Source: Saccharibacillus kuerlensis DSM 22868 (GTDB lineage Bacteria; Bacillota; Bacilli; Paenibacillales; Paenibacillaceae). Taken from it: a stretch of 64,000 bases of DNA. Below, piece after piece: positions 1-11,531 of this stretch. The notes under the pieces were generated by a model. It ran no database searches and had not been told where the DNA came from. It worked only from the letters and a program-made list of their open reading frames with translations. The stretch's first letter is position 1; the number at the start of each line of letters is the position of its first letter. Where the stretch lies: the NCBI RefSeq assembly GCF_000378145.1, contig NZ_KB899277.1:372001-436000 (forward strand), given 5' to 3'. The position numbers and the translations under genes are program-made.

Positions 1-446
1 ATACTGATCATTGCCGCAGCCATGTTCGTAATCATCGTAGGAACAAGCAGGGGACTGATCCGCGAAGGTCCTCTGGTCGAAAGAGTCTCTGCCTGTTTCA
101 TAAGCGTGCCAATTCCGCCTGTTCCCGATCCTACGTACACGCCCATTCGCTCACGATTCGTTTCTTCGAGATTCAAGCCCGACTGCAGAACGGCCTGCTC
201 CGCCGCAGCCAATGCGAATTGGCAGAACCGATCCATCTTCCGGGCTTCTTTCACTCCCAGCAGCGCAGCGGGATCAAAGTCTCGCACCTCGCCCGCAATC
301 TTCGCCTTATGACTGTCCGTATCGAACGACTCGATCAGTCCTATGCCCGATTCGCCCCGGACCAAGCGCAACCAGAATGTTTCTACCTCAATGCCCAGCG
401 GCGATACGACGCCCATTCCCGTAATAACGACCCTTTCTTTGTCCAT
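1..446 (-). CDS. fabF: 3-oxoacyl-ACP synthase II (FabF-type), N-terminal part, runs off the window
   Basis: Translating the minus strand from the ATG at 446 gives 148 codons with no stop. The start has MDKERVVITGMGVVSPLG, the usual thiolase-fold opening of FabF. Further in are the GSGTGG turn and the conserved run ISPLLVPTMITNMAAAMIS. FabF condenses malonyl-ACP with acyl-ACP during fatty-acid elongation in the cytoplasm. The active-site Cys-His-His would lie beyond the window edge, so catalytic competence cannot be checked. A purine-rich AAGGGGAAG sits just upstream of the ATG. The gene is divergent from the MmyB-like regulator at 591. It could be a second, specialised FabF copy rather than the housekeeping one; the window does not tell. 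Confidence 0.85.
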   Translation of the reverse strand, partial: MDKERVVITGMGVVSPLGIEVETFWLRLVRGESGIGLIESFDTDSHKAKIAGEVRDFDPAALLGVKEARKMDRFCQFALAAAEQAVLQSGLNLEETNRERMGVYVGSGTGGIGTLMKQAETLSTRGPSRISPLLVPTMITNMAAAMIS

Positions 447-469
447 ATATAACTTCCCCTTTCGGTTCC

Positions 470-498
470 TTGTCGTTTGCTTTTCGTACCGCTATAAT
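470..498 (+). promoter_or_regulatory. Sigma-A promoter of the XRE/MmyB regulator
   Basis: TTGTCG (470-475), a 17-nt spacer and TATAAT (493-498), pointing at the GTG at 591. The leader of about 85 nt carries a palindrome at 530-545. Confidence 0.65.
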
Positions 499-522
499 GG
501 CATGGGAAATATCCTAGTACAA
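494..522 (-). promoter_or_regulatory. Candidate fabF promoter, back to back with the regulator promoter
   Basis: Read on the minus strand: TTGTAC (517-522), 17 nt, CATTAT (494-499). The -10 occupies the same bases as the plus-strand TATAAT, so the two promoters would exclude each other. The -10 matches only 4 of 6 consensus bases. Confidence 0.4.
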
Positions 523-529
523 GTTACCG

Positions 530-545
530 TTTATACGGGTATAAA
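530..545. promoter_or_regulatory. 16-bp palindromic operator candidate
   Basis: TTTATACGGGTATAAA is a perfect 7-bp inverted repeat with a GG centre. It lies between the regulator promoter and its start codon, and just upstream of the divergent fabF -35. This position suits autorepression and joint control of fabF. Confidence 0.5.
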
Positions 546-590
546 AACTGCTATTTAAAGTGTATCGATGTCTGAATAGGAGGGTTTATC

Positions 591-1427
591 GTGAATTCTA
601 CTGCTAAATTACAAGCCCTTTCCGCCTTTCTCAAAAGTCAGCGTGCCAAAATTGCGCCGGAAACCGTCGGGTTTCCCGTAGGAACAAGACGCAGGACGCC
701 GGGACTGCGCCGGGAAGAAGTCGCTCAGTTGGCAGGCGTAAGCACAACCTGGTACACCTGGCTGGAACAAGGCCGCGACATCCAGGCTTCGCAATCAGTG
801 CTCGACTGTGTCGCAAGCGCACTTCGCATGAACGCCGACGAACGCAAATATTTGTATTCGCTTGCGCTGGAAGACGGTTCTGCCATTCATCACGCAGAAA
901 CGGAAACGCTCAAGATCAGTCCGGCGCTGCAGAAGATCATTACGGGACTTGAGCATTGTCCTACCATCGTATCCGACCGCATGTGCAATATTGTCGGCTG
1001 GAACGAAGCGGCCCGCCATGTCTTTCTGGACTTTGAGCGTATCCCCACCGACGAACGCAATATGATCCGTCTGCTGTTCAGCCGGCGTGAATTTCGACGC
1101 TTGGCCGTCAATTGGGAGCAGTTCGCCAACGGATTTCTGTCCATGTTTCGCTCTTATTATGGACGCTACGTCGGTGACGAATGGTACGAGCAGTTTCTGG
1201 CAGAAATGACCGCCGCCTATCCGGAATTCAAGGCCATGTGGGAACACGGGCAGGTCAGCTATGCTCCCGAGGTACATCTAGAATTCCGCCATGCCAAAGC
1301 AGGGAAGATGGTCTATGAGTTAACTTCCCTTAGCGTGTACGGAAAAGATGACCTTCGCTTCAGCATTTATACACCCGCTCCCGAGACAACGACGGAAGCC
1401 AAATTGCGGCGGTTGATGGAACAATGA
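591..1427 (+). CDS. XRE-family regulator with MmyB-like ligand-binding domain
   Basis: 278 residues from a GTG start 6 nt after AGGAGGG. Residues about 30-80 (GLRREEVAQLAGVSTTWYTW and onward) form an XRE helix-turn-helix. The remaining 180 residues match the MmyB/MltR-like ligand-binding domain (pattern NIVGWNEAARHVFLDFE, then an EFRRLAVNWEQF-like stretch). From memory, this domain has been crystallised with a bound fatty acid, so an acyl ligand is a reasonable guess. The gene is divergent from a fabF-like gene and has a palindrome in its own leader. That supports an autoregulated repressor that may tune the condensing enzyme. The target and ligand are inferred. Confidence 0.85.
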   Translation: MNSTAKLQALSAFLKSQRAKIAPETVGFPVGTRRRTPGLRREEVAQLAGVSTTWYTWLEQGRDIQASQSVLDCVASALRMNADERKYLYSLALEDGSAIHHAETETLKISPALQKIITGLEHCPTIVSDRMCNIVGWNEAARHVFLDFERIPTDERNMIRLLFSRREFRRLAVNWEQFANGFLSMFRSYYGRYVGDEWYEQFLAEMTAAYPEFKAMWEHGQVSYAPEVHLEFRHAKAGKMVYELTSLSVYGKDDLRFSIYTPAPETTTEAKLRRLMEQ

Positions 1428-1469
1428 AATTATTGGTTTATTCGAAAACGTGTTCGTGAAAATATAAAA

Positions 1470-1483
1470 AGAAAGCGCATACT
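1470..1483 (+). promoter_or_regulatory. cre-like site before licT
   Basis: AGAAAGCGCATACT matches 12 of 14 positions of the CcpA consensus TGWAARCGYTWNCW and lies just upstream of the licT -35. The same two departures (A at position 1, A at position 10) recur in the boxes upstream of bglP. Confidence 0.5.
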
Positions 1484-1489
1484 TTTTCC

Positions 1490-1518
1490 TTGCCAAATGA
1501 TTTTCGACCTGCTATGAT
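1490..1518 (+). promoter_or_regulatory. licT promoter
   Basis: TTGCCA (1490-1495), 17 nt, TATGAT (1513-1518). Transcription would start near 1525, so the RNA begins almost exactly at the antiterminator site at 1526. Confidence 0.65.
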
Positions 1519-1525
1519 GACCTTG

Positions 1526-1553
1526 GGATTGTTACTGAAGAAGGCAAAACCCA
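1526..1553 (+). promoter_or_regulatory. Ribonucleic antiterminator (RAT) in the licT leader
   Basis: The site starts GGATTGTTACTG and ends GGCAAAACC, the two conserved halves of the LicT/SacY/GlcT class of RAT. Its 3' half (1542-1553) is also the 5' arm of the following terminator, so protein binding would block terminator folding. Confidence 0.8.
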
Positions 1554-1595
1554 CCACATGTGCAAGCTGTATATGTGCTGGGTTTTGCCTTTTTT
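1542..1595 (+). terminator. RAT-controlled terminator ahead of licT
   Basis: AGGCAAAACCCA (1542-1553) pairs perfectly with TGGGTTTTGCCT (1579-1590). CACAT/ATGTG pairs inside it, and a T run ends at 1595. It sits between promoter and start codon, so it works as a regulated stop. Confidence 0.85.
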
Positions 1596-1683
1596 CGTCA
1601 CAGTCTTTTTTCATCTCAGGGTTTCGGGTGTAAAGTCTTTACATTGCCCGCTTCATGATTTCGCAGGATAAGGAGGGCGGCAG

Positions 1684-2520
1684 ATGATTATCGCAAAAAT
1701 ATTCAACAACAACGCCATCATCGCCAGTGACGTCGGCAAAAGTGAATTCGTCGTGATGGGTCGAGGCATCGCATTTAAGAAAAAAGTCGGAGAACCTGTC
1801 GAGCAGGATCTGGTTGAGAAAATCTTCGTTTTGCAGCAGAAAGATGCTTCGGAAAAATTCAAGCTTCTGCTGGAAGATGTGCCGCCCGAGTACATCTCCT
1901 TGTGCTACGACATCATCGAATACGGCAAAAACATGCTGGATGTTCCCTTGAGCGATTACATTTATGTAACGCTGACCGATCACATGAACAACGCGCTGAA
2001 TCTGTTTGACGAAGGCATTATAACGACCAACCCGTTGATTTGGGAAATCCGGCGCATCTATCCGAAAGAGTTTGGGATTGGAAAAAAAGCGCTGGAGTTT
2101 ATTGAAGACTCACTTGGCAAAAAACTTCCGGAGGACGAAGCGGCGAATGTCGCCCTGCATCTGATTAACGCGCAGATCGACCATTCTTCCCGCCGGACGG
2201 GAAATATAACCGCCCAGACGGAAAAGATCCGCGACATCTTGAACATTATCAAGTACACTTACGGAACATCGCCGGACGAGAATTCAATCAGCTACGAACG
2301 CTTTGTCACGCATTTGAGATTCTTCTTCCAGCGGATTGGCAGACCAAGGCGCAGTGAGCTTGAAGACGACTTTCTTCTCCAGCAGGTCAAATCGAAGTAC
2401 AAAAAAGCTTACGGATGTATGCTTAAGGTCGAAACGTACCTGCAGACCGAACTGCCCGACGAAGAAAAGCTGTATCTGACACTGCACATCCATCGTGTCA
2501 CCCGGGAAGCCGCCCCTTAG
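1684..2520 (+). CDS. licT: LicT/BglG-family transcriptional antiterminator
   Basis: 278 residues, the normal size for the family. Residues 1-60 form the RNA-binding CAT domain (MIIAKIFNNNAIIA start, then GRGIAFKKKVGE). Two PTS-regulation domains follow, with His100 (LTDHMNNAL), His159 (VALHLINA), His210 (VTHLRFF) and His268 (LTLHIHR) at family positions. HPr and the cognate EIIBCA are expected to control it by phosphorylating these histidines. Unphosphorylated on PRD1 and phosphorylated on PRD2, it dimerises and binds RAT hairpins. It precedes bglP-bglH, and its own mRNA also carries a RAT. AGGAGGG before the ATG supports the start. Confidence 0.92.
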   Translation: MIIAKIFNNNAIIASDVGKSEFVVMGRGIAFKKKVGEPVEQDLVEKIFVLQQKDASEKFKLLLEDVPPEYISLCYDIIEYGKNMLDVPLSDYIYVTLTDHMNNALNLFDEGIITTNPLIWEIRRIYPKEFGIGKKALEFIEDSLGKKLPEDEAANVALHLINAQIDHSSRRTGNITAQTEKIRDILNIIKYTYGTSPDENSISYERFVTHLRFFFQRIGRPRRSELEDDFLLQQVKSKYKKAYGCMLKVETYLQTELPDEEKLYLTLHIHRVTREAAP

Positions 2521-2543
2521 CCAGGGAGTCCTCCCTAACAAAA

Positions 2544-2570
2544 AGCAAGCGTATTCAGTAAGCGTATTCA
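2544..2570 (+). promoter_or_regulatory. Two tandem cre-like boxes upstream of bglP
   Basis: AAGCGTATTCA occurs at 2547-2557 and 2560-2570, a 13-bp direct repeat. In cre register, 2557-2570 (AGTAAGCGTATTCA) matches 12 of 14 consensus positions and 2544-2557 matches 11 of 14. They precede the leader of the PTS gene, where catabolite repression is expected. A TAAAAT at 2604-2609 may be the -10. Confidence 0.5.
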
Positions 2571-2612
2571 AAACTTTGAATCTCTTCATCCAACTCAATT
2601 TCATAAAATGAC

Positions 2613-6205
<3,593 letters not shown>

Positions 6206-6267
6206 ATCTACTCAATAAGCTTGACTCCATGCATATAACTTATACAGTTCCGACTTTCACCAACATC

Positions 6268-6309
6268 AAAAACCTTTATCTATCTGAACAAGGTAAATAA
6301 AGGTTTTTT
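6268..6309 (+). terminator. Terminator after bglH
   Basis: AAAAACCTTTAT pairs with ATAAAGGTTTTT across an 17-nt loop and ends in a T run. The remaining AT-rich stretch to 6477 shows no further feature I can support. Confidence 0.8.
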
Positions 6310-6477
6310 GTCAATTCATTAAAAATCATTCACGATCCACCATTGTCGATAAACTTTCAATCAATTTCTATCAACCAACCATTCAATTCACGAAATAAAG
6401 GACGATATATAGTTATATAGTATTTTTGTACGACAGGACTTTTGTATGAGAGAGTTAATGGAGTCGGAGGTAAGTGT

Positions 6478-8808
6478 ATGTATAGACATCATCGTTCGTT
6501 CTATCTGGCAACCCTTGTTTATTTGATTATTTATTACATTTTGTTGGCAGCTTTTCGGAATAATGACTCTGTCATGGCTTGGATGGGCAATCTGCTCAAC
6601 ACAATTCCGGCTGCGGCAGCATCAGTCATCCTCTGGTTTGTCTCCCGCAAAACTTCGTCTTCCATTCGAACATTCTGGCTGCTGCTCATGTTCAGCAGTC
6701 TGGCTTATATGCTGGCCATGTTCTTCTGGATCTGGGCTGCCGTAAGCCCCACTTACGAACTTGCAACACCCGCTCCCCCCGATTATTTATGGTTTGCAGA
6801 GGGCATTCTTATATGTGCGGCTCTCCTCTTCCTAAATTATCGACAGCTCAAAGGACTGGGCGCTGTACGGCTGCTGCTTGACGCCTCCATATTCATGATG
6901 ACCATGATCGCTTTGAGTTGGCTTGTTTTGATTCAGCCTCTCTACGCCCAGGCGGCAGCCACCGGAAATTTGATTTTTATGATTATTAATGTGAGTTATC
7001 CAATCCAAGACTTAAGCTTTCTGTTCCTACTGATGCTGTTGATGCTGTCGGAACATCGGACGTTGACAGAAAAAACGCAGTATATGCTGTTTGCTTCCAT
7101 TCTGCTTTTTGTTGTCGGAGATTCGATTTATCTGTACCTAGTCTCCAACGATGCTTATGAGGTCGGAAGCTTTATTGATCCGCTGTGGAGTATGTCGTTA
7201 ATGATGATGGCACTTGCCGGCATCCAGTCGCTGGATCCTGCACAGCCCAAAAATATAGTACGGCAAAAAAAATGCGAACATGGAGGAAACTGGACGAGAC
7301 GTCTGCTGCCATATGTCAGTCTGGTCACCCTTATGATTGTTATGCTGCTGCAGCTGCCTTACTTCAATGTCATTGTAATGTGCTGCATGATCGGCATTCT
7401 TCTGGTTACTGTTCGTCAGGTTCTGACACTTACCGAAAATGAAGAACTGCTGAACCGATTGGGCAAGTATCTAAAAGTCAGTGATTATGCCGCCAACCAT
7501 GACGAACTCACCGGACTGCCGAACCGCCGGATGTTCAATATGCAGCTTCAACAGGCCATCGAACAAGCGGAGACGAAAGAACATACGAAATTCGCCATTG
7601 TCTTTATGGACTTCAACCGATTCAAATATGTAAACGATACGCTTGGACATGCCATTGGCGATCAAATGCTGCAGGAAGCCGCGCGGAGGTTCACCCGGAA
7701 GCTGCCGGACGACTGCCTTCTGGCGAGGCTTGGCGGAGACGAGTTTGTTATTCTGGTTCCTTTCAGACAAACTATTCACCGGGTCGTTCAGGCCATCGAT
7801 GATAGCTTGAAAAAACCGATGCAGATTGAAGAACATTCCCTGCACGTATCGACCAGTATCGGCGTATCCCTTTATCCGGATAACGGACTCTCCATCAATG
7901 AATTATTGAAAAACGCAGATGCGGCCATGTATCAATCAAAGAAAAACAACGATCATAAAGCGGTCTTTTTCGATTCTTCGATTGGCACTACTCTCGAACA
8001 CCGTATGGAAATCGAGAACGATTTGAAAGATATCTTGAAACGAAACGAACTGTCGCTGCATTATCAGCTTCAGGTGCAGATGGGAACGAATAAGGTAGAA
8101 GGAGTAGAGGCGCTACTGCGGTGGAATCATCCTGTAAAAGGGTTTATTTCACCGGCAGATTTTATTCCGATTGCAGAAGAGACAGGCGATATCCAGTCTA
8201 TCGGGGAATGGGTGCTACGGCAGGCTTGTATGCAGCAGCGGGATTGGGAGCATGCCGGTTACGGAAGTCTGCGTATGAGCGTAAACATCTCGGCTTACCA
8301 GCTTCAGCACGATGAGATTGTAGAGCGTATTGCACATATTATTCACTCGACCGGTATCGATCCTGGCAAACTCGTTCTAGAAATTACCGAAACGTTTGCC
8401 GTAAATGATATCCCCAAAGTTGTAAGCAAGCTTGATCGATTGAGAAAGATCGGCATTCAGATCGCAATCGACGACTTCGGCAGCGGCTACTCTTCATTAA
8501 AATACTTAAAAAATTTCAAACCTTCTCTGCTGAAGATCGATCGCAGCTTTATCAGCTCTGTTCGACAGCAGGATGAAGATGCCGATAATATGGTGTGCGC
8601 CATTATCAATTTGGCACATGGCCTCAATATCGAAGTGCTTGCTGAAGGCGTCGAGACGGCGCAGCAGTTTAAATTCCTCGAAGATGCCGGCTGTAACGAA
8701 GCTCAAGGCTATCTGATTGCACGTCCGCTGCCGGGAAAAGAAGTCACCGAGCGTCTGCACATCATGAGGAAGCAGTTCAAGCTGCCGCCGGAGTCCAAAA
8801 GTTCTTAA
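6478..8808 (+). CDS. Membrane-bound GGDEF-EAL cyclic-di-GMP protein
   Basis: 776 residues from the ATG at 6478, seven bases after GGAGG; a TTG 36 bases upstream lacks a ribosome site. About nine hydrophobic helices fill residues 8-310, with no recognised extracellular sensor. A diguanylate cyclase domain follows (about 345-500; GGDEF intact at 419-423), then an EAL phosphodiesterase (about 520-770; EAL at 544-546, DDFGSGYSSLKYL, LAEGVET). Both catalytic motifs are canonical, so it could make or degrade c-di-GMP, or one domain could regulate the other. It stands alone between terminators. The ligand for the membrane region is unknown. Confidence 0.9.
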   Translation: MYRHHRSFYLATLVYLIIYYILLAAFRNNDSVMAWMGNLLNTIPAAAASVILWFVSRKTSSSIRTFWLLLMFSSLAYMLAMFFWIWAAVSPTYELATPAPPDYLWFAEGILICAALLFLNYRQLKGLGAVRLLLDASIFMMTMIALSWLVLIQPLYAQAAATGNLIFMIINVSYPIQDLSFLFLLMLLMLSEHRTLTEKTQYMLFASILLFVVGDSIYLYLVSNDAYEVGSFIDPLWSMSLMMMALAGIQSLDPAQPKNIVRQKKCEHGGNWTRRLLPYVSLVTLMIVMLLQLPYFNVIVMCCMIGILLVTVRQVLTLTENEELLNRLGKYLKVSDYAANHDELTGLPNRRMFNMQLQQAIEQAETKEHTKFAIVFMDFNRFKYVNDTLGHAIGDQMLQEAARRFTRKLPDDCLLARLGGDEFVILVPFRQTIHRVVQAIDDSLKKPMQIEEHSLHVSTSIGVSLYPDNGLSINELLKNADAAMYQSKKNNDHKAVFFDSSIGTTLEHRMEIENDLKDILKRNELSLHYQLQVQMGTNKVEGVEALLRWNHPVKGFISPADFIPIAEETGDIQSIGEWVLRQACMQQRDWEHAGYGSLRMSVNISAYQLQHDEIVERIAHIIHSTGIDPGKLVLEITETFAVNDIPKVVSKLDRLRKIGIQIAIDDFGSGYSSLKYLKNFKPSLLKIDRSFISSVRQQDEDADNMVCAIINLAHGLNIEVLAEGVETAQQFKFLEDAGCNEAQGYLIARPLPGKEVTERLHIMRKQFKLPPESKSS

Positions 8809-8820
8809 TCCATCCAATCA

Positions 8821-8858
8821 AAGCCGACCGCTTTTCCATAAGGAAAAGCGGTCGGCTT
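8821..8858. terminator. Terminator shared by two convergent transcripts
   Basis: A perfect 17-bp stem (8821-8837 with 8842-8858) and four-base loop. It sits between the end of the GGDEF-EAL gene and the 3' end of the NUDIX gene. The T tract is poor on both sides. Confidence 0.7.
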
Positions 8859-8902
8859 ATTTATGTATCTTTTGTACGTTCGATCATACCCGGATCGACT
8901 AC

Positions 8903-9358
8903 TTAAAAGCCAAAGCTTCCGTACCATTTGCCTTGACGTGCATTGTTCCAGGCTACCCGAACGAACGGAATGGTCTCTGCAGGCAGCTGATCAAACGGGA
9001 ACCAGCGCAGCTCTTCGCACTTGTCCGGTTCGCGGTTGATGATCTCTCCTCTCCAGCGTTCTGTTTCAAAAAAGAAATCGATCCGTTCGTCTGCTCCCTT
9101 TTCCGCCGCGCCGATCTGCATAATGCCGGTCATACGTAGGTCTGTGGGGTCGATTACGATCCCGCATTCCTCGTACACTTCGCGCAGCGCCGCTTGATCG
9201 GCCCTTTCTCCCGCTTCTATCTTCCCGGAAGGCAGTCCGTATCGGCCGTCTTGATGACCGGTATGCTGCCGTTTAAGCAGCACAATTTTCCCTTCCCAAA
9301 TCAGGAATACATGAACGACGCTGACGCGTCTGAACGGCTCACTGCTTGGATCCTTCAT
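8903..9358 (-). CDS. NUDIX hydrolase
   Basis: 151 residues from the ATG at 9358, seven bases after AGGAG; another ATG at 9364 abuts the ribosome site and is less likely. The Nudix box is complete: GKIEAGERADQAALREVYEE followed by CGI. These enzymes cleave nucleoside diphosphates linked to another group; the substrate here is not predictable. It is the last gene of a MerR-hydrolase-NUDIX operon, 16 bp downstream of the hydrolase. A detoxification role is inferred from this context only. Confidence 0.85.
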   Translation of the reverse strand: MKDPSSEPFRRVSVVHVFLIWEGKIVLLKRQHTGHQDGRYGLPSGKIEAGERADQAALREVYEECGIVIDPTDLRMTGIMQIGAAEKGADERIDFFFETERWRGEIINREPDKCEELRWFPFDQLPAETIPFVRVAWNNARQGKWYGSFGF

Positions 9359-9374
9359 CTTCATGCTCCTTTCT

Positions 9375-10412
9375 TCATCGCTTTCTTGCTTCCATTGTAC
9401 GCAAGAACTGCCGCATGTCACTCAAATATCCTTCGTCGAACAGCTGCCTTGGCAGGAAGACTGCGGTGATCACCGTCCGCATCTCCGATCGGGCTGCACT
9501 TTGTTTGAGCATCGAATGATCGGCATCTGGCAGTCGGGTCACGCTCAGCAGCCTTGCAGGGATTTTTGCACGATAAACCGCTTCGGTATCGTCGGAATCG
9601 ACGTTCAGATCCCGTCCAGCCAGCACAAGATGAACAGGATGATTGAATGCGTGCAGCTCTTCTCTGGAATCCGACTTGAAATTTTTTGAAACAAACGTCC
9701 AACGATCTTCCGACATCACTTTTCCTTCCGCTGGGGAAGCTTCGCGAAGATAATCCTTATAAGAACTTCCTCGCCGAAGCAGATCCAGCACCTTGAGATC
9801 CTTCTGCTCGGCCGCCGCCATTTCTTCCGTCGAAGCCCCGTTCTGCTCCATTTCCCGGCGGGTGTTGTATAGTCCCTGCTCGATCCAGTTCACTGCCGGC
9901 GCCACAAGGATACTGAATGCCAAATCCCGCTCGTCTCTCACGATTTTCGGAATGACCCAGCCGGCTTGGCTCGCACCCCAGAGACCGATTCGCGACGAAT
10001 CGATTTCCGGCTGCGAACGCGCCCATTCGATGGCAAGCTTCGTGTCCCGTGCACGGTCTTCCATATCCTGCTCCAGCCAATTCCCCTCCGAGCCCCCGAC
10101 GCCGCGCTTATCCAGCGATAGCGAAGCGTACCCTTCCAGGGCAAAAGCTTCCCACAGCGGCTTGTAAGCATCGTCATACGTTGAGTTTGTCGGCCCATCG
10201 CCATGGACGAATACAATAAGTCCGACTGGCCTATCCGATGCTTGCGGCAGAGCCAGCGTACCGGTCAGCACTCCTTCCGGGGTCTCGATCACCACTTCCC
10301 TTTCTTCCATGCGATATGTATTTTGCGCCAAAAATAAGACAATCAGCGCCGATAGAAGAAGCAAAATTGCCCCTCCTGCGATCAGCCCGCCTTTTTTGAA
10401 TTTTTTGCTCAT
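9375..10412 (-). CDS. Membrane-anchored alpha/beta hydrolase
   Basis: 345 residues. A single N-terminal hydrophobic helix (about 9-31) follows a KKFKKGG start, so the enzyme is probably anchored and exposed outside. The catalytic region has HGDGP as oxyanion motif, the nucleophile elbow GASQAG (Ser148) and His299 in DADHSM, with an Asp in the GRDLNVDSDD loop. It resembles the YqkD/FrsA-like esterase-peptidase group, but the substrate is unknown. It starts 20 bp after the MerR gene, with AAGGAG before the ATG. Lack of a lipobox cysteine argues against a lipoprotein. Confidence 0.8.
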   Translation of the reverse strand: MSKKFKKGGLIAGGAILLLLSALIVLFLAQNTYRMEEREVVIETPEGVLTGTLALPQASDRPVGLIVFVHGDGPTNSTYDDAYKPLWEAFALEGYASLSLDKRGVGGSEGNWLEQDMEDRARDTKLAIEWARSQPEIDSSRIGLWGASQAGWVIPKIVRDERDLAFSILVAPAVNWIEQGLYNTRREMEQNGASTEEMAAAEQKDLKVLDLLRRGSSYKDYLREASPAEGKVMSEDRWTFVSKNFKSDSREELHAFNHPVHLVLAGRDLNVDSDDTEAVYRAKIPARLLSVTRLPDADHSMLKQSAARSEMRTVITAVFLPRQLFDEGYLSDMRQFLRTMEARKR

Positions 10413-10432
10413 TTTTGAATTTCTCCTTGTGC

Positions 10433-11239
10433 TTAGTAGTCGCCCCTACCCTCCGACTCCGGCAGATCGCCTATCCGAATCTCGAGTTCAAGTCGTACAG
10501 CTTCTCCGTCGAACAGCGACAAATAAGATTTTTCCCTCAAGACAAGAAGTTCCGCTTCAAATCCGAATCGGTCTGCCACCTGCCGGCATGCTTCTTCGAT
10601 ACGCCGCTCTGTTTCCTCATCTTCCGCAGATGCAAAATGTTCACACCAGTAGAGCCCTTCTTCAAGCAGCAGATCCCCTGTCTTTCCCGGTTCACCGGAA
10701 TCTATCTCAAAATACAGAGCGGTCTCCCCCCCGTCTCGCACATAAAACAAATCGGTCTCGAACATGTTTCCCGGACGCTGCAAAGCTTCAAACAACGATC
10801 TTGCCGTCGGACCGGCTGCACTTTGTTCCAGCTTGACCCAACGTCTCAAATAACGAGAAGGGCGGCGCTGCAGTTCTCCCTTGACTTGAGAGCCTCTTTT
10901 CCTCTTTCTTTCTTCCAGCAGTTCCGCCGTAAAATGCTCCAATCGCTGCAGTCGGCCGATTTCTTCCCGTACCTTATCCAAAGAATGCCGGAGCAGCGAT
11001 TCGCATTCATCCGCTCCGTACCGGTCAATTGCCCGGCCGGTTTCCGCTACCGGAACATTCAACTGCCGCAGCAGCAAAATATGAGCCAGGCGGTACATTT
11101 CATCCACACCGTAGCGGCGATACCCGTTAGGTTCGATATAAGAAGGCTGCAGCAGCCCTTTTTCTTCAAAATACCGAATTTGATGTACGGATACGCCCAT
11201 CATTCCGGCAAATTCGCTGATGCTCAAGAAGTCGCTCAT
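10433..11239 (-). CDS. MerR-family regulator
   Basis: 268 residues. N-terminal winged helix: LSISEFAGMMGVSVHQIRYF, then EEKGLLQPSYIEPNGYRRYG. A coiled-coil dimer helix follows at about 80-115. The C-terminal 140 residues are acidic and resemble an effector-binding domain, with no metal-binding Cys cluster, so a small-molecule inducer is more likely than a metal. Its own promoter has the elongated 19-bp spacer and centred dyad typical of MerR activation, so the regulator, hydrolase and NUDIX genes are probably one autoregulated operon. Confidence 0.88.
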   Translation of the reverse strand: MSDFLSISEFAGMMGVSVHQIRYFEEKGLLQPSYIEPNGYRRYGVDEMYRLAHILLLRQLNVPVAETGRAIDRYGADECESLLRHSLDKVREEIGRLQRLEHFTAELLEERKRKRGSQVKGELQRRPSRYLRRWVKLEQSAAGPTARSLFEALQRPGNMFETDLFYVRDGGETALYFEIDSGEPGKTGDLLLEEGLYWCEHFASAEDEETERRIEEACRQVADRFGFEAELLVLREKSYLSLFDGEAVRLELEIRIGDLPESEGRGDY

Positions 11240-11279
11240 TCTCTATCTCCTTTCGCTCATTTTCTTATCCGATTTATTT

Positions 11280-11310
11280 ACTATAAAGGTTAGGTCAGAC
11301 CTAAGGTCAA
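11280..11310 (-). promoter_or_regulatory. MerR-type promoter with 19-bp spacer and operator
   Basis: On the minus strand: TTGACC (11305-11310), 19-nt spacer, TATAGT (11280-11285). The spacer holds the perfect dyad TTAGGTCAGACCTAA (11290-11304 on the plus strand). This is the classic layout at which MerR proteins untwist DNA to activate transcription. Confidence 0.85.
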
Positions 11311-11379
11311 GCTAATCCGGCAAATGAATTTACATTCACCACCTTTTACAATAAACTTACTAAAAATAACCGAAAACTA

Positions 11380-11438
11380 TTGACTCCTATTTTTAATGCG
11401 GTATAATAAGGTCAAAGAAAGTCAAAGTTAAAGTCAAT
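11380..11438 (+). promoter_or_regulatory. clpE promoter overlapped by CtsR heptad repeats
   Basis: TTGACT (11380-11385), 16 nt, TATAAT (11402-11407). Immediately downstream, GGTCAAA (11410-11416), three bases, AGTCAAA (11420-11426) is the CtsR operator, with a third heptad AGTCAAT at 11432-11438. CtsR bound here would block transcription until heat or protein stress. Confidence 0.88.
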
Positions 11439-11531
11439 ATAAATCAATCCTTCTAAAGTAAACCTATAGTCGAATTCAAACCATATCCAAATCAATTTAT
11501 ACTAAAACCAAACTGAAAGGGGCATGCCTTC

